A DNA stretch of 22,134 nucleotides from Phoronis ovalis (GCA_028565635.1 JAOXYB010092051.1:1-22134), one strand, 5' to 3'. Counted from the first letter of the stretch, positions 7,871 through 22,134 are shown. Translations and numbers: made by a program. The notes: generated from the letters alone by a model not told the origin.

Positions 7871-10800
7871 CGGTTTCAATTCAAAGAAGGTATTAACCCA
7901 CACTGACAACTTAAATAATTACACCATCTTGAAATGTAGTTATTCATATTATGTTTCTTAGAATTTCATTTTATAAACGTCCATCATGATTGGACAGAGA
8001 TGTTTCTAGCCGACATAGCTAGACTACACTGTGCTGCACTCGAAGTTCTTTGACTGATATCTGTAATACAAATTTAAACAATGTATCAATTTGTTGTTAT
8101 TCACATAATACCAACTTACCAAAATATATATAATTCATCATAGTGACATCAATGACACCATATTCCAACACAATTACACCCAGGGTAAGTGGAGCCTATA
8201 TCTATGTAAAATTGATGCATGTGTATGTATGCACAGTAAAAGAAAACTAACAAGACTGAATCAGCTTTGTCACATTGCCAGCTGAGAACTGTGACATAGG
8301 CATATAGCAGACTGCTCTATTAATTGATCAACTATCTGTCTCATGCTCACACTATCACTGCCCAATTTCTGAGCGCATCAGCATCATGAAACATTATGTG
8401 GGTGTTTAGAAGTTGCTTCAACTTAATTATGATCTGAAGTTCTATTTTAATTCATGAATCTAGCTTTTGATTATAATAAATGCTTGCTTTTTGCAATTGA
8501 TAATGAAATTTATTTCTTTTAAAAAGCAAAATTGAAATGTTAGTTCCACAACAGGGTTTGTCACTGCAATTCTTTGAAAGTGACTTTTTATCATGATTAG
8601 ACCATATGAACATTATACCCGAGATTCTCCACAGTATCACACATGGTCTGAAGATAGTACAGAAAAATCCAAGGTGTCTATTTAACTATATTTCAAATGA
8701 AGATTGCATCATGGATTTTGAAAATCAGATTTTCCACTAGTGCGTTATTTGATGTAGCTGCAAGCTCATTTAAAAAAGTGTATATTAAAGGTTACATTTA
8801 GTTACTTGGCAACAGAACCATTGTATCATAGTAATTACGCTAAATTTTATGCCTTTGCATGATTCCGTATACACAACATTAGCAAATATGCATATATTTT
8901 CTTAATTTCCACTCATAAGTAACAAAAAGGATATAATAACGGTATGACGTAATTAGACACATGGTACCACTCTACCAAAAAAATATAAATAATATATGTG
9001 ACTGCATTTTATATAATATCAGAACATGTTTGTGAATAGCAGTTAAATGGTTTCAAAGCAACAGAAAGAGAAAAATACTGGCTTCTGAATAAAAAAGTTT
9101 GAGCTAATGTATAAATTAAACTGATCTAACAAATTCTGAACCTACATCAGAATTACTGGAAAAACTTGTGATAGCTAATGTGAGAAAAATTAAAGTAGCT
9201 ATTTACAGTTTCATTATGTGGAAGTAATATTATAAAATAGCTTGTAATTGTAAACCTCTTTAAGTAATCTTTAAAATCAGAATCAATAAAATGAAGTGTT
9301 GGTACATACAGAAAATCTAATAAATACTCATTCATGGATGTTTTTAAGGGGTTAATGGTCTGCAAATTTTTCTCAAGAGAATAGATTGAAATTTACTGTG
9401 CTTGTATACATGACAAATCGTAAATCGTGCACATCTTATGAAACAACTTACAAACAAAGCATTACACTGCCATTTATTCTAATATGTGAACACAAACTAG
9501 TATTTAGTCATGTCGCTGTTTCTTAGCATTACAGTGAATAGATGTGCATACATCGGTAATTATGGTGTTTTCAATAATTAAATTTTGAGGTCATTGACTT
9601 TTTTGATTTTTGTTTACAAATGTTTTACTGCAAACATCAAATATCACCATAACAAGACATGGCAAGAATTGTTGTTTATCTGTAGGTTTCAGGAATTTAT
9701 GCTGCATGAACATTGGAACCAAATTTACATAAAAATTAATGAGATGCCTGACCGTGATGGAAGCAATGTAGCATTTGTGGACAAAATATTCAAAATTAAC
9801 TTTGTATTTAGTTGTATTATTGCATTGCATTGCATATATTAAAAAAGAGTATTCAAAACTAATGGAAACATAAATGAAATTAACAAAAGAATAACTTGAT
9901 CAAACGAGCTCTAAATTTTTTTAAAATAAACTGAAATGTTAACTATTGGTCGCGGTAATTTTATTTTCTTCCTTTAACTATACTTTTTAGATTTTATACA
10001 TTCATCCTTTAAAACATAGATCCGGTCTTGTTGTTTGAAGTTAGCTGGCTTAACATTTTATTTCTTGTAACATCTAATGAGTGGGTATAATTATTGCAAT
10101 ATGCATGATAGATCAGTGGCTGTTTAGACATGATAGCGCACGAGCGAAGGTCACATATTATTACTATTCATTCTTTTCAAACAATCTATTTTTGTTCAAT
10201 TACTTGTAATTTCTCTGTTTGAATAATAGTGCGCTATGTCAGTAAGTTTCAGCAAACAATTTAAAAACAATAACACTAACGTAAAGTACATCAACCCCCA
10301 CAATTCATCATGATATTCTTTCAGATGCCTAACTTTTAAAAATTCAGTAAAATAGTTACTGCACTTTTTTGTATTCACAGGTAATTAAGTTCTAAGTAGT
10401 TGCTGCATAAATGTAGGAAATAAAACCATGTATACTTTTTAGTTCAGTATATCCTGTTTTAACAGGAATGTGCTAAAGAATAAGATAGATTGCCATCTAT
10501 CCAGCCAAAAATAGCATATGCCCAAGTGAGGCTGATCTCATAAAAAAATCTCCCAACTGTCGTGTTTTTTTTGGGAGAGGTTCCAATGTAGTATGCAGAA
10601 ATCATTTACACATACTAAATGCATACATGAATCATTTACATGCGAGTATACCTGTTAAATGTGTCCGACATCATGCAATAATGGTTACAATCATATAGCA
10701 CTGGTAAAAATATGTAATTGGAGTTCAAAATTAAGGTTCATATTCAGTAACGAGAATAGCATGTTTAAGGTACGCACGGGTTTGCATGAACGGCCAATAA

Positions 10801-11271
10801 CATTTTTAATACAGAATGATTACTTTATCCACCAACTCGATCACTTCACAATGTCAGATGCTACACCATGCATATAGTTCAATTCCCGGTCATATCTAGT
10901 GTATACATACTTGATTATATGTATAAATTCATGCAACGTAATCTGATGTCACTTGAGAGTTGTAGAAATAATTTTGTGAGCCATATATACAGGATTTATT
11001 AAGAACAGTCAAGAAGACATGTACAATATTAAACATTAGTTATAGAACACAGAAGGCCATTCTTGTTGAAACAGAAATGATGGTAGTAAACAGATGTGTT
11101 AAATTACAAATTATTTATATGTTGCTCTACAGCTAAACTTCCCCTGTCAACAAAAATTACCTAAAGGAGATATGAAAACTTGTCTTGTTATGAGCAGGTG
11201 GCAATGAAACATATTAATATATATTGCCTTTTCCACCTTTGAATACATGTACTACAAGTAGGTGGACATTA
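7871..11271. other. Gene-free stretch
   Basis: About 3.4 kb of AT-rich sequence with no supportable gene, RNA gene or mobile element. The best open stretch is at 9693-9842 (+): 49 codons after an acceptor-like TTTCAG, with no recognised family. A short TCTCCCAA/TTGGGAGA hairpin near 10549-10578 and a small ATTGC microrepeat near 9820-9834 are minor. Confidence 0.55.
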
Positions 11272-11348
11272 AAGCAAACTGTATATTTCTGGCAACCAAA
11301 TATAACTATATATGCACAAATTTATTTTCCACACCAGGCAAATTTGGC
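11272..11348. repeat. 77-bp contig-end overlap, left copy
   Basis: These 77 bases are identical to 11449-11525 on the other side of the N run. This is an assembly feature, two contig ends that share the same sequence, and not a biological repeat. Confidence 0.85.
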
Positions 11349-11448
11349 NNNNNNNNNNNNNNNNNNNNNNNNNNNNNNNNNNNNNNNNNNNNNNNNNNNN
11401 NNNNNNNNNNNNNNNNNNNNNNNNNNNNNNNNNNNNNNNNNNNNNNNN
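11349..11448. other. Assembly gap (100 N)
   Basis: Exactly 100 undetermined bases, the conventional placeholder for a gap of unknown size. With identical 77-bp flanks the true gap length is probably zero, and the contigs should overlap. Open frames that read through the Ns are artefacts. Confidence 0.97.
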
Positions 11449-11525
11449 AAGCAAACTGTATATTTCTGGCAACCAAATATAACTATATATGCACAAATTT
11501 ATTTTCCACACCAGGCAAATTTGGC
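11449..11525. repeat. 77-bp contig-end overlap, right copy
   Basis: Exact copy of 11272-11348. Collapsing the two copies removes 177 bp (one copy plus the Ns) and yields continuous AT-rich sequence. Confidence 0.85.
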
Positions 11526-13369
11526 ACAATTAAAAAAAATATGAAAGAAATTAAACGAGTTCTACAAGACAAACTGACTGAATTAGTATGAATAAATACA
11601 TGATGTATGCTTCAAATTTTAAGAACTTTGTTCAAACTGTTTAAATATTTGCATGGAAATTAATCTACAAGGTGTATCAGCATTATTTTACCTGCAACTG
11701 CCGGGAATTAAGTACCATCAATCCACCCAATTTTTTTTTAAATTGTGGCAAATTGTATACTTTTTTAGTCTAATACAAAAAAATTTCAAACCCTAGCCTA
11801 CAGAAGCAAACTGTACAATATAGCCTGTACGACATAATAGCTCATTTAGATACTAGGATCATTTGTTATCCCCAAAGATTTTTTCTGAGATGATTCTCCA
11901 TACATACCCAACAAATTTGTCATGTAATAAAGCTTATCAGGAAATGACTTCTTGTTTTCATCTCAAGAGCAATATTAATACACTATCATTAATCTAACAT
12001 TTTATGCGAATAATTTCCTTTCAGATAAATTAAAACTGAAAGCAATTAGAAGCTAGGTGCGTGCTGTATTTATCAATTAAGGTATATAGTGTTGTCAGTT
12101 TGTTAAATAATGAGATGAATGTATGATACTCCAGGGGTACTTGGTCTTGATTTGGGTAGCATATTTATATCCCATTTATACTATTAAAACCAAAATACCA
12201 TACCCATATTTATTCTCGGGGTAGCTGGATTGGCCAGGTATAAAATACAAATGGTAACACCAATTTAAATCAATAAAAAAAAACAAACCCGAACCCGATT
12301 TATATCTTACTACCTGTATTTTGATCAGGAAAATTGAAATTGTGACTCATGTTTATACCGGGAGGATGACATTATCCCCGACAGGACATCCCCACTATGC
12401 AATACATAGGGATTACTCACCCGGGATGATGCTCTATATACTTTTATTGTATCTTATTTATTTTTAGACTGAAAAGCCAAATTCTTTTGGTCACACAATA
12501 AATCCTGTATCCAAAAACTGATTCTCCTAGTTGCTTTGACTTTGTTTTTAATTATAGTGATTTTTAAAAATTACTGCTGTGTTTGTACTGTACAAAAAAT
12601 GTATCTGTTTGCTATTTGCACACATTTTCAAAATTGATGACAAAACATGTTAAGGTGTCAAGTATTGTTTGGCAAAACAGTCAAAATTTAAGCTTCATGT
12701 CAAATTTTGAAAAGTTTAACAAAAAGTTACCATAAAACTAGTAAAAGTATACATTTCTGGAAAGGTGTTAACTGGAAGACTATGAAAATTTAATCAGTAA
12801 GATGGACATTTTAGGTGAAAGCTCAGTTTCTTTAAAAAACAAACTTTGAGAAAAATAACTCCACTATCCCTGCAGATACAAATTAATTTTTAAAATGTTG
12901 TTTCATTCTAAAGCAGTAACCCCTCAAAATGAACTGTCAGGAATTTTTATTTTTTTTCTGCTTTTTTAGAAGCAACATCATTTAAGAATAAAAGTAAAAG
13001 AGTATTAGAGGTCCCTGTTGAAATATAATTTTCGCCAAGTTTCAGCTTTGTATCTAAAGGGGTGTTGGACTTGTAGCTTTCGAAGTTTAAGTTTTGAAAA
13101 AAAACACGAGTTCTTACCCAAAACTGCCTCCTTACTGATTACATAATTATGTTCACAGCAATCATGTTAACTTTTCATCTTATGTTAGTGTATACTTTTA
13201 TCTGTACAATTAAATACCCAAAATTCAACTCAAAGTATAAAGAGTGCATAAATTGTCCCAAACAGAGCTATTAGGCTATATATATGTAGCCATGTTAACT
13301 AGTCAGTGAGTATATCACAATGTTTTGAATGATAATGGCCTGTTTGCGTGGACACTTCTCACATGAACC
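11526..13369. other. Gene-free stretch, possible old transposon relic at 12131-12425
   Basis: No gene is visible. Around 12131 the sequence CCAGGGGTACTT resembles the terminus of the 13370-13810 element, and CCCGGG/GAGTAATCCC-type sequence on the opposite strand occurs near 12411-12425. The ends match poorly and no target-site duplication is evident, so I do not call an element. Confidence 0.4.
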
Positions 13370-13810
13370 CCGGGGGTACTCATGGTTTTTTAACTACAGG
13401 GATGTGCCACCCAACCCAATCCAAAATTTTAGCTTTGTGGTAGCAAACCCAATCCACATTTTTTGAAATATAAGGGTAGCAATCCAAATTTGTGAAATAT
13501 AAGGGTAGCAATCAAAATTTGGTGAAATATAAGGGTAGCAATCCAAAATTTTAAAATATTTGAGTATCAATCCATTTTTAAGCAAACTGACTGATACAAA
13601 CCAAATTCCAAAATCTATTTCTGGATGCAGACCTAAAATTAATCCAAATTACATGTATATGCTGGAAGCAGTGAATATTAATCCAAATTTTGAATTTCTT
13701 TACGGTAGCAAAAAATCCAAAAAAAATAAAGTAACAAATATACAATCCAAATCCAAAATTTTCAACTGGGCAGCACACCCCCACCAAAAAATAGCTTGAG
13801 TACCTCTGAG
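13370..13810. mobile_element. MITE-like element with imperfect terminal inverted repeats and 8-bp flanking direct repeat
   Basis: The left end reads CCGGGGGTACTCATGG and continues to GATGTGCCACCC. The right end in reverse complement reads CTCAGAGGTACTCAAG and continues to GGTGTGCTGCCC. This gives imperfect ~40-bp inverted ends, followed on both sides by AATCCAAAATTTT-type sequence. CATGAACC flanks both sides (13362-13369 and 13811-13818) as a candidate 8-bp target-site duplication, which would fit hAT- or P-type insertion. The interior is rich in AATCCAAA repeats and has no transposase. Terminal identity is too low to name the superfamily. Confidence 0.7.
13465..13552. repeat. ~30-bp tandem repeat inside the 13370-13810 element
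   Basis: Three units begin GAAATATAAGGGTAGCAATC at 13465, 13494 and 13524. A diverged unit precedes them (GTGGTAGCAAACCCAATCC, from about 13437). AATCCAAA also recurs further right in the element without the full unit. Confidence 0.8.
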
Positions 13811-15326
13811 CATGAACCATGTGCCAGTACAATCATGGTTCCATGTGTGCCAAGGCTTTAACCTGTAAGAGATACAATTATGTATCCACATAAGAATCTG
13901 TACTTACTTTAGTCAACTTGTTATTGCATCAACCTTCTTTCTTCTTTAAAATTGATTACCATGTTAAACTTTATGATTCTCAACATGTGTTTCACAGTTA
14001 CAGGAGAAACATATTATCATTTTTTTAATACAAAAATATTTGTTAGCAGCAAAAACACCATATGCTTCATCACATGATAAACACTTATGTCGTTATTTCA
14101 TGTTGAGCTGCTTTAAAACTTTATTAATTTTTCGTGGGTGGTATCATTTTATAGAGTATACAGGTTAGACCATTATGCGATTCAATTGTCAGTATAATAA
14201 CACGTGTTCTTACCACAAAATTATCAATAATTTATGAACAATGTATTTTACCTGAATTGCATTTATTCATTTTAATCATTATATTTTAACAAAACAATGT
14301 CTTCTATCTTGTGCAAATTTTCCCCTTTAGCTTGCAATACGGCTTGCTATCCCTATATTTTTGGTATAGACGGAGCATGATTAATGCCAGTATTGATTAA
14401 AAATGTGTTACTAACAAGACATTCTAAACCTTCAATCTCATTACATTGCCATGGTAAACATACAATGAAAATCTGCTACTGGTTATTGCTAACATTGCAT
14501 ATACATAGACAAAACCAAACCCTCTTTATTAGTTGCACTGATTAATTTATAGTTACACAAATTATATTAATTACTTCCGGAGTGTTGAAACAAAGTATTT
14601 TTTATACGATTCAATCAGGACTATCGATGGAAACTCAAAACATTATCCAGCTGAAAAATATGATTGAAGAGTGAAATAAATCACATACTTCAAAAGAATT
14701 TCATCCTACATGCCTCCATGGAAACTCATTTTAAATAAGAAAAGATTGAAATTTATATGTATAATTAATAGTTTTCATATATTGCTGTAGAGAGGAATGT
14801 GAGTTTTGTGAAAACATATTCATTACTACACACAAACTCAAGTTTAGTAATTCGTAACTCAAAAGATACTTGATATTCCATACTAAGTTATTTCTCTATT
14901 TATGATCACATAATAAGTATTATTAATAGTCAACAGTATGATTAATGTAGTGATTACATGCAATTTATTTTTTCTACGGGACAGTAAGCACTTTTTAAAG
15001 TGCTTACTGTTCATTAAAATGAATTACCTGAGTTGGTACTGGAAAACTTGTGACACTAGACTATACACAGACTATATACCTTTACAAAGTCTTAAATTTG
15101 TATTTAATTTAAATATTAATTAACTATCAAATATTGTATATAGAGATATAGTGTAAAATATACAGATACATTTGGTATTATTTATCTACTGCATGTAATT
15201 TAAGCAAATTAAATGTAACACATTTTAACAAAAAAACAAGGGTCTAAACTTCTAGTGTAAATATACAGAAATGCACATTTTCACACAATGTTATTCAAAG
15301 TAACTAGAAAAGGTGCAATAATTATA
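13811..15326. other. Gene-free stretch
   Basis: AT-rich non-coding sequence. Apart from the perfect hairpin at 14981-15010 I see nothing to annotate. The frames are short and show no domain. Confidence 0.55.
14981..15010. other. Perfect 14-bp hairpin with minimal loop
   Basis: ACAGTAAGCACTTT (14981-14994) is followed after two bases by its exact reverse complement AAAGTGCTTACTGT (14997-15010). It is effectively a palindrome that could extrude as a cruciform. There is no T-run and no neighbouring gene to suggest a terminator. Function unknown. Confidence 0.75.
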
Positions 15327-16138
15327 GTAAGTAAAGGGTTAGTATCCCTATAAACAAAACACCTCAGACACTTTTTAGGAAATTTTGACTCATCAAGTTT
15401 GACAAAATTATTTTACTTTTCTTTTTCCTTATTTTCTATTTCTATAGTTAAAGTGCATATCAATTGGTGCTTCCATAACAAATGTGTATTCAGTATGACC
15501 AATTAAGTGCTGTCTGAAAGCTGTTGTGAATGTTACAGCAAAAATAAAAGTCCATGCATGCAACATATATACTGGAATATATAATGTAATGCATCAAGTC
15601 ACCTGTTTCTAAAAATGTATTACATTTGTACAATTTTGCCTACTACATTTATTGCAATCAACGCAAAGAAGTGACACGGTGTGACACATGGTGGCAATTT
15701 TCATAATATCTTAAGCGTGCAACATTTTGTCAGAGTAGATATTATAGCAGTTACTGATATAAAAATTCTTCAAAAATATGCAATACATGTTTTTCACACA
15801 GAAGAGACGTTTTATAAAACTTTAACACTCAAGCCATGTCATAATGGTATTTTCAAACCACAAGCTGGAACCATGCATTGGTTTTTTTTTGTGTTTTTTC
15901 TTCAGCAAAGTTTGTCCGAAGCTTTTCTCAAAAAGTACTGATCAGATTAAAAAAAAAATTTGTGGAAAAGTTTATAAAAAAAATTTTAATTATGTATTTT
16001 TTCGTTCTTTAAACACTCATTTTTTTTTTAGAGATTTGTCCGGTAAACACTTTTTTAAAATAAAAATTAGTCCGACCTATTTGATTTTTAATGGCTTTCG
16101 TCCATTAAACAACTTATCTTTTTGGTGTTGCCTTACTT

Positions 16139-16408
16139 GGAAAATACTAGACCGAAATCAATGAGACTTGGATCAAAATGTTTGCTAGATTCTAGAGATA
16201 AACAATGGATGTGAAAAAAAATGGGGGCCATCTTGGATCCAAAATGGCTGCCATGTTAAAACATAATCTTTGATAACTCGGAAAGTACTGACCTGACTTC
16301 ACCAAAACTTGGATTAGTGTTTGCTAGGTTCTTAAATAGAAAGTTTGTAGTGGAAAATTAGGCAGCCATCTTAAATCGAAAATGGCTGCCTGTCAAAAAC
16401 TTTGTGTT
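16139..16408. repeat. Two ~130-140-bp tandem units with internal palindromes (copy 1)
   Basis: Units start at about 16139 (GGAAAATACTAGACC) and 16280 (GGAAAGTACTGACC). Both continue with an ACTTGGAT segment, a TTTGCTAG segment and a palindrome built on GCCATCTT...AATGGCTGCC (16224-16252 and 16360-16391). A diverged further unit may start near 15929 (AAAGTACTGATCAG) and another near 16408. This style of non-coding repeat is common among dispersed invertebrate repeats, but I cannot name the family. Confidence 0.7.
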
Positions 16409-16479
16409 GGAAGCCGTACACTTGGTGTCATTGTGCAACACTACAGGTCTAGTTCTGACCCTTGTCTGAAAGTTACTAC

Positions 16480-17598
<1,119 letters not shown>

Positions 17599-18726
17599 TT
17601 ATTAGAACTGATCATACCATTGACTTCACAACAAATTGAATTATCTCCTAGATAACTATTCCAAATAAACAAGTTTGATGGCCAAGTAGTGGAGACATGC
17701 TTCATTTCATGACTAGATTCAATGTACCTGCCTGATCTTTCTTCATTTCATTCATTTTCCAGTTTTTCATTAGATGTTTTGCTTTTACGACATCTCTATA
17801 ATTTTAATTTATCACTTTAATTCATTGTAAAAATCTGTTTAATTTCACTGCCTGTATATTGATCAATCTACAATAAAAGCATTGCATATCTGTAAAATTC
17901 TGTTTAGTTGAAATGTAAGTAAAGGGTTAGTATCCCTATAAACAAAACACCTCAGACACTTTTTAGGAAATTTTGACTCATCAAGTTTGACAAAATTATT
18001 TTACTTTTCTTTTTCCTTATTTTCTATTTCTATAGTTAAAGTGCATATCAATTGGTGCTTCCATAACAAATGTGTATTCAGTATGACCAATTAAGTGCTG
18101 TCTGAAAGCTGTTGTGAATGTTACAGCAAAAATAAAAGTCCATGCATGCAACATATATACTGGAATATATAATGTAATGCATCAAGTCACCTGTTTCTAA
18201 AAATGTATTACATTTGTACAATTTTGCCTACTACATTTATTGCAATCAACGCAAAGAAGTGACACGGTGTGACACATGGTGGCAATTTTCATAATATCTT
18301 AAGCGTGCAACATTTTGTCAGAGTAGATATTATAGCAGTTACTGATATAAAAATTCTTCAAAAATATGCAATACATGTTTTTCACACAGAAGAGACGTTT
18401 TATAAAACTTTAACACTCAAGCCATGTCATAATGGTATTTTCAAACCACAAGCTGGAACCATGCATTGGTTTTTTTTTGTGTTTTTTCTTCAGCAAAGTT
18501 TGTCCGAAGCTTTTCTCAAAAAGTACTGATCAGATTAAAAAAAAAATTTGTGGAAAAGTTTATAAAAAAAATTTTAATTATGTATTTTTTCGTTCTTTAA
18601 ACACTCATTTTTTTTTTAGAGATTTGTCCGGTAAACACTTTTTTAAAATAAAAATTAGTCCGACCTATTTGATTTTTAATGGCTTTCGTCCATTAAACAA
18701 CTTATCTTTTTGGTGTTGCCTTACTT

Positions 18727-18996
18727 GGAAAATACTAGACCGAAATCAATGAGACTTGGATCAAAATGTTTGCTAGATTCTAGAGATAAACAATGGATGT
18801 GAAAAAAAATGGGGGCCATCTTGGATCCAAAATGGCTGCCATGTTAAAACATAATCTTTGATAACTCGGAAAGTACTGACCTGACTTCACCAAAACTTGG
18901 ATTAGTGTTTGCTAGGTTCTTAAATAGAAAGTTTGTAGTGGAAAATTAGGCAGCCATCTTAAATCGAAAATGGCTGCCTGTCAAAAACTTTGTGTT
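18727..18996. repeat. Two ~130-140-bp tandem units with internal palindromes (copy 2)
   Basis: Same content as 16139-16408, shifted by 2588. The palindromes are at 18812-18840 and 18948-18979. Confidence 0.7.
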
Positions 18997-19067
18997 GGAA
19001 GCCGTACACTTGGTGTCATTGTGCAACACTACAGGTCTAGTTCTGACCCTTGTCTGAAAGTTACTAC

Positions 19068-20186
<1,119 letters not shown>

Positions 20187-20502
20187 TTATTAGAACTGAT
20201 CATACCATTGACTTCACAACAAATTGAATTATCTCCTAGATAACTATTCCAAATAAACAAGTTTGATGGCCAAGTAGTGGAGACATGCTTCATTTCATGA
20301 CTAGATTCAATGTACCTGCCTGATCTTTCTTCATTTCATTCATTTTCCAGTTTTTCATTAGATGTTTTGCTTTTACGACATCTCTATAATTTTAATTTAT
20401 CACTTTAATTCATTGTAAAAATCTGTTTAATTTCACTGCCTGTATATTGATCAATCTACAATAAAAGCATTGCATATCTGTAAAATTCTGTTTAGTTGAA
20501 AT

Positions 20503-22134
20503 GTGGACAGGGCAGTTCTTTTTTATACGGTCTACTAAAAGTTACATTTGGACCAAGAACTATTATCCATGAAAGCAAAGTTTACATACTTTACAAGAAT
20601 TCATATTTCAGGAAAATAGCTGGCAGAACAAGTACAAGAGCTTGGTATATTGGAGAAATTTGTTTCAGATGTTCCCTGTTCAGAATGATTGGCTAGAAAG
20701 TGGTGTTAATTATGGTGTCCAAAAAAGTAAAATTATCACCTTTTAGTTTCTTGATCTGTACATTTTGCTTTCATTATAATGTTGACTGAGGTTTCTTTTA
20801 CAATAAATATACTCTTTCCTGCAGTTTCGTAAACAATTTTTATGGAGATTTTGCACTGTTTTATCATTTCAAGACAATTGATAAACGATCCATCATCTTG
20901 AACCTATTTCAAGCTAATTTGAATTCTCAGCAAGGTATGTATAATCAAATTGAATTTTCTGTTTGTCAAATAGTTGAATGTCTCAGTCCAAAAGTAGTCT
21001 AGTCTGGTTATTTATAGCATCCTTTGATCTGTTTATTGTAGAGTTGGCTACTAATAAACTCTTGACATATGTAGAAACTATTGAATAGTACGTACGTTAT
21101 AGGCACATCAAAATGTTTGATCCCTTGAAGAAAGGAAACTTGAATACAGTTTGCTGTAGATAAGCAGAATGAGAAAATTTTAATATAATAAATATTAAAT
21201 ATACAAAATTATTTTGCCATGATATGCAAGTAGTGATCTAAAATATAGTTTTGGATTCAAGACCTATATATTTAAACACAGTCAGCTGGCGAAAAAGTGT
21301 TGATACATTTTTAATTAAATATATATTATGATAATTCATATGTACCAATATGTACCTCCTGTGTACCAATAATCTATTATATTTAAGGGGACGTATAGTC
21401 GTGTCGGTATGAGGATGTTTAATTCAGTAATCCTAGCATTTCACATGTCATAATCTAGAGGCGATGGGTATTGGGATATCTAAATTGTCACGTATAAGGG
21501 ATTTTATTTCATACATATGTTGCTAAGCGTCACCATTTTTGGCAGAGTTTTAAACAAATAAACCTTAAATTTAAATAAGTTACAATTATGAAAAAATAAA
21601 TAAGAAAATGAGATCACGTCTACATTTAATTTTAACCAAATTATATCAGATCTGTAATTTCTATTAACTCCAATTTTGGGAACTTTTATTAATAAAAATG
21701 GGTTGGCAGGCAAGTAAAAATGCTTGCAACTAGTAGCGCCCTCTACACTAACTATACATAAACAAGGCCTGCGGGGTCACATGGATCAAAGGATGCGTCC
21801 ACATGCGAAAACGAAAAATGATGGATATTTTTTCATTGAAGCATGTAGTGTGCGTTCCGCCTTAAGGGTATAATATTTAGCTAAATATCTGAAAATAGGG
21901 TGTTGTTTTTAGAATGTAGGTCTGCCAATACTATTTAAAAGTGGGACATGCAGCCATGAGGAAACAACCTGAATGCAGGTCACACTCTGGATAAATAATA
22001 ATAATTCGGTCAACAACAGGATTAACCATAAGCATTCTTCTTAAAAAAAACAACTTATTTCCAATGCGGTCCCTTAATATGAAACAAAATGGTATGGGTA
22101 AATTGCCTTATAAAATATCAGTTGACATCAATTG
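20503..22134. other. Gene-free stretch after the duplication
   Basis: AT-rich sequence with one weak exon-like segment: an acceptor-like TTTCAG ending at 20611, then 44 open codons to a TAG at 20744-20746, and an AATAAA at 20802-20807. No family is recognised. The rest holds no supportable gene, RNA or element. Confidence 0.5.

Noticed and set aside
9585-9842. 85-codon plus-strand open frame with an acceptor-like TTTCAG at 9687-9692
   Set aside because: A 79-codon frame overlaps on the opposite strand, no family is recognised, and there is no donor or clear polyadenylation context.
10549-10578. TCTCCCAA/TTGGGAGA hairpin with a T-run in the loop
   Set aside because: Only 8 pairs; expected by chance in a window of this size, with no gene context.
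10860-10910. GTTCAATTCCCGG, reminiscent of a tRNA T-arm or SINE B box
   Set aside because: No matching acceptor stem, D-arm or A box at the expected distance.
11224-11591. Open frames of about 86-109 codons across the gap region on both strands
   Set aside because: They run through 100 Ns and count the same 77 bases twice; they are products of the assembly fault.
15681-16164. Two overlapping 86- and 106-codon plus-strand open frames (also in copy 2)
   Set aside because: Overlapping in different frames, rich in Phe/Lys from T and A runs, no domain, and they run into the non-coding repeat block. Their identity between copies only reflects the duplication.

Overview
This is AT-rich, gene-poor DNA from an animal genome. 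I see no bacterial gene density, operons or ribosome-binding sites. I do see an intronless class A GPCR, a decayed C2H2 zinc-finger array, several MITE-like elements and long non-coding stretches. A marine invertebrate (mollusc, annelid, brachiopod or similar) is my best guess, but the phylum cannot be fixed from the sequence. A 100-N gap with identical 77-bp flanks indicates a draft de Bruijn-graph assembly.

Layout. Positions 1-3448 are mostly non-coding, with a short ~16-bp tandem repeat at 1329-1390 and one weak exon-like segment at 2926-3018 (+). At 3449-3743 is a near-perfect ~295-bp foldback element. At 4100-4426 is a second MITE-like element, with ~43-bp terminal inverted repeats and internal ~33-bp repeats. 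Its right end is only 43 bp from the stop codon of the one convincing gene, an intact 336-residue rhodopsin-class GPCR on the minus strand (4470-5480), most like the GPR21/GPR52 orphan family. Positions 5481-11271 are non-coding, with small hairpins and short repeats. The assembly gap is at 11349-11448. A third MITE-like element with a candidate 8-bp target-site duplication is at 13370-13810.

Positions 15327-20502 hold two head-to-tail copies of a 2588-bp unit, identical wherever I compared them. Each copy carries palindrome-containing ~130-140-bp repeats and, on the minus strand, a C2H2 zinc-finger pseudogene that keeps one frame for ~200 codons despite several stops. Positions 20503-22134 are non-coding apart from one weak exon-like segment.

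There is no pathway or gene cluster here: the GPCR stands alone and everything else is repeat-derived or decayed. The points most worth checking are the exact tandem duplication (recent event or assembly error), the GPCR's non-canonical activation motifs, and the gap, which is probably not a real gap. I found no convincing new biological system.
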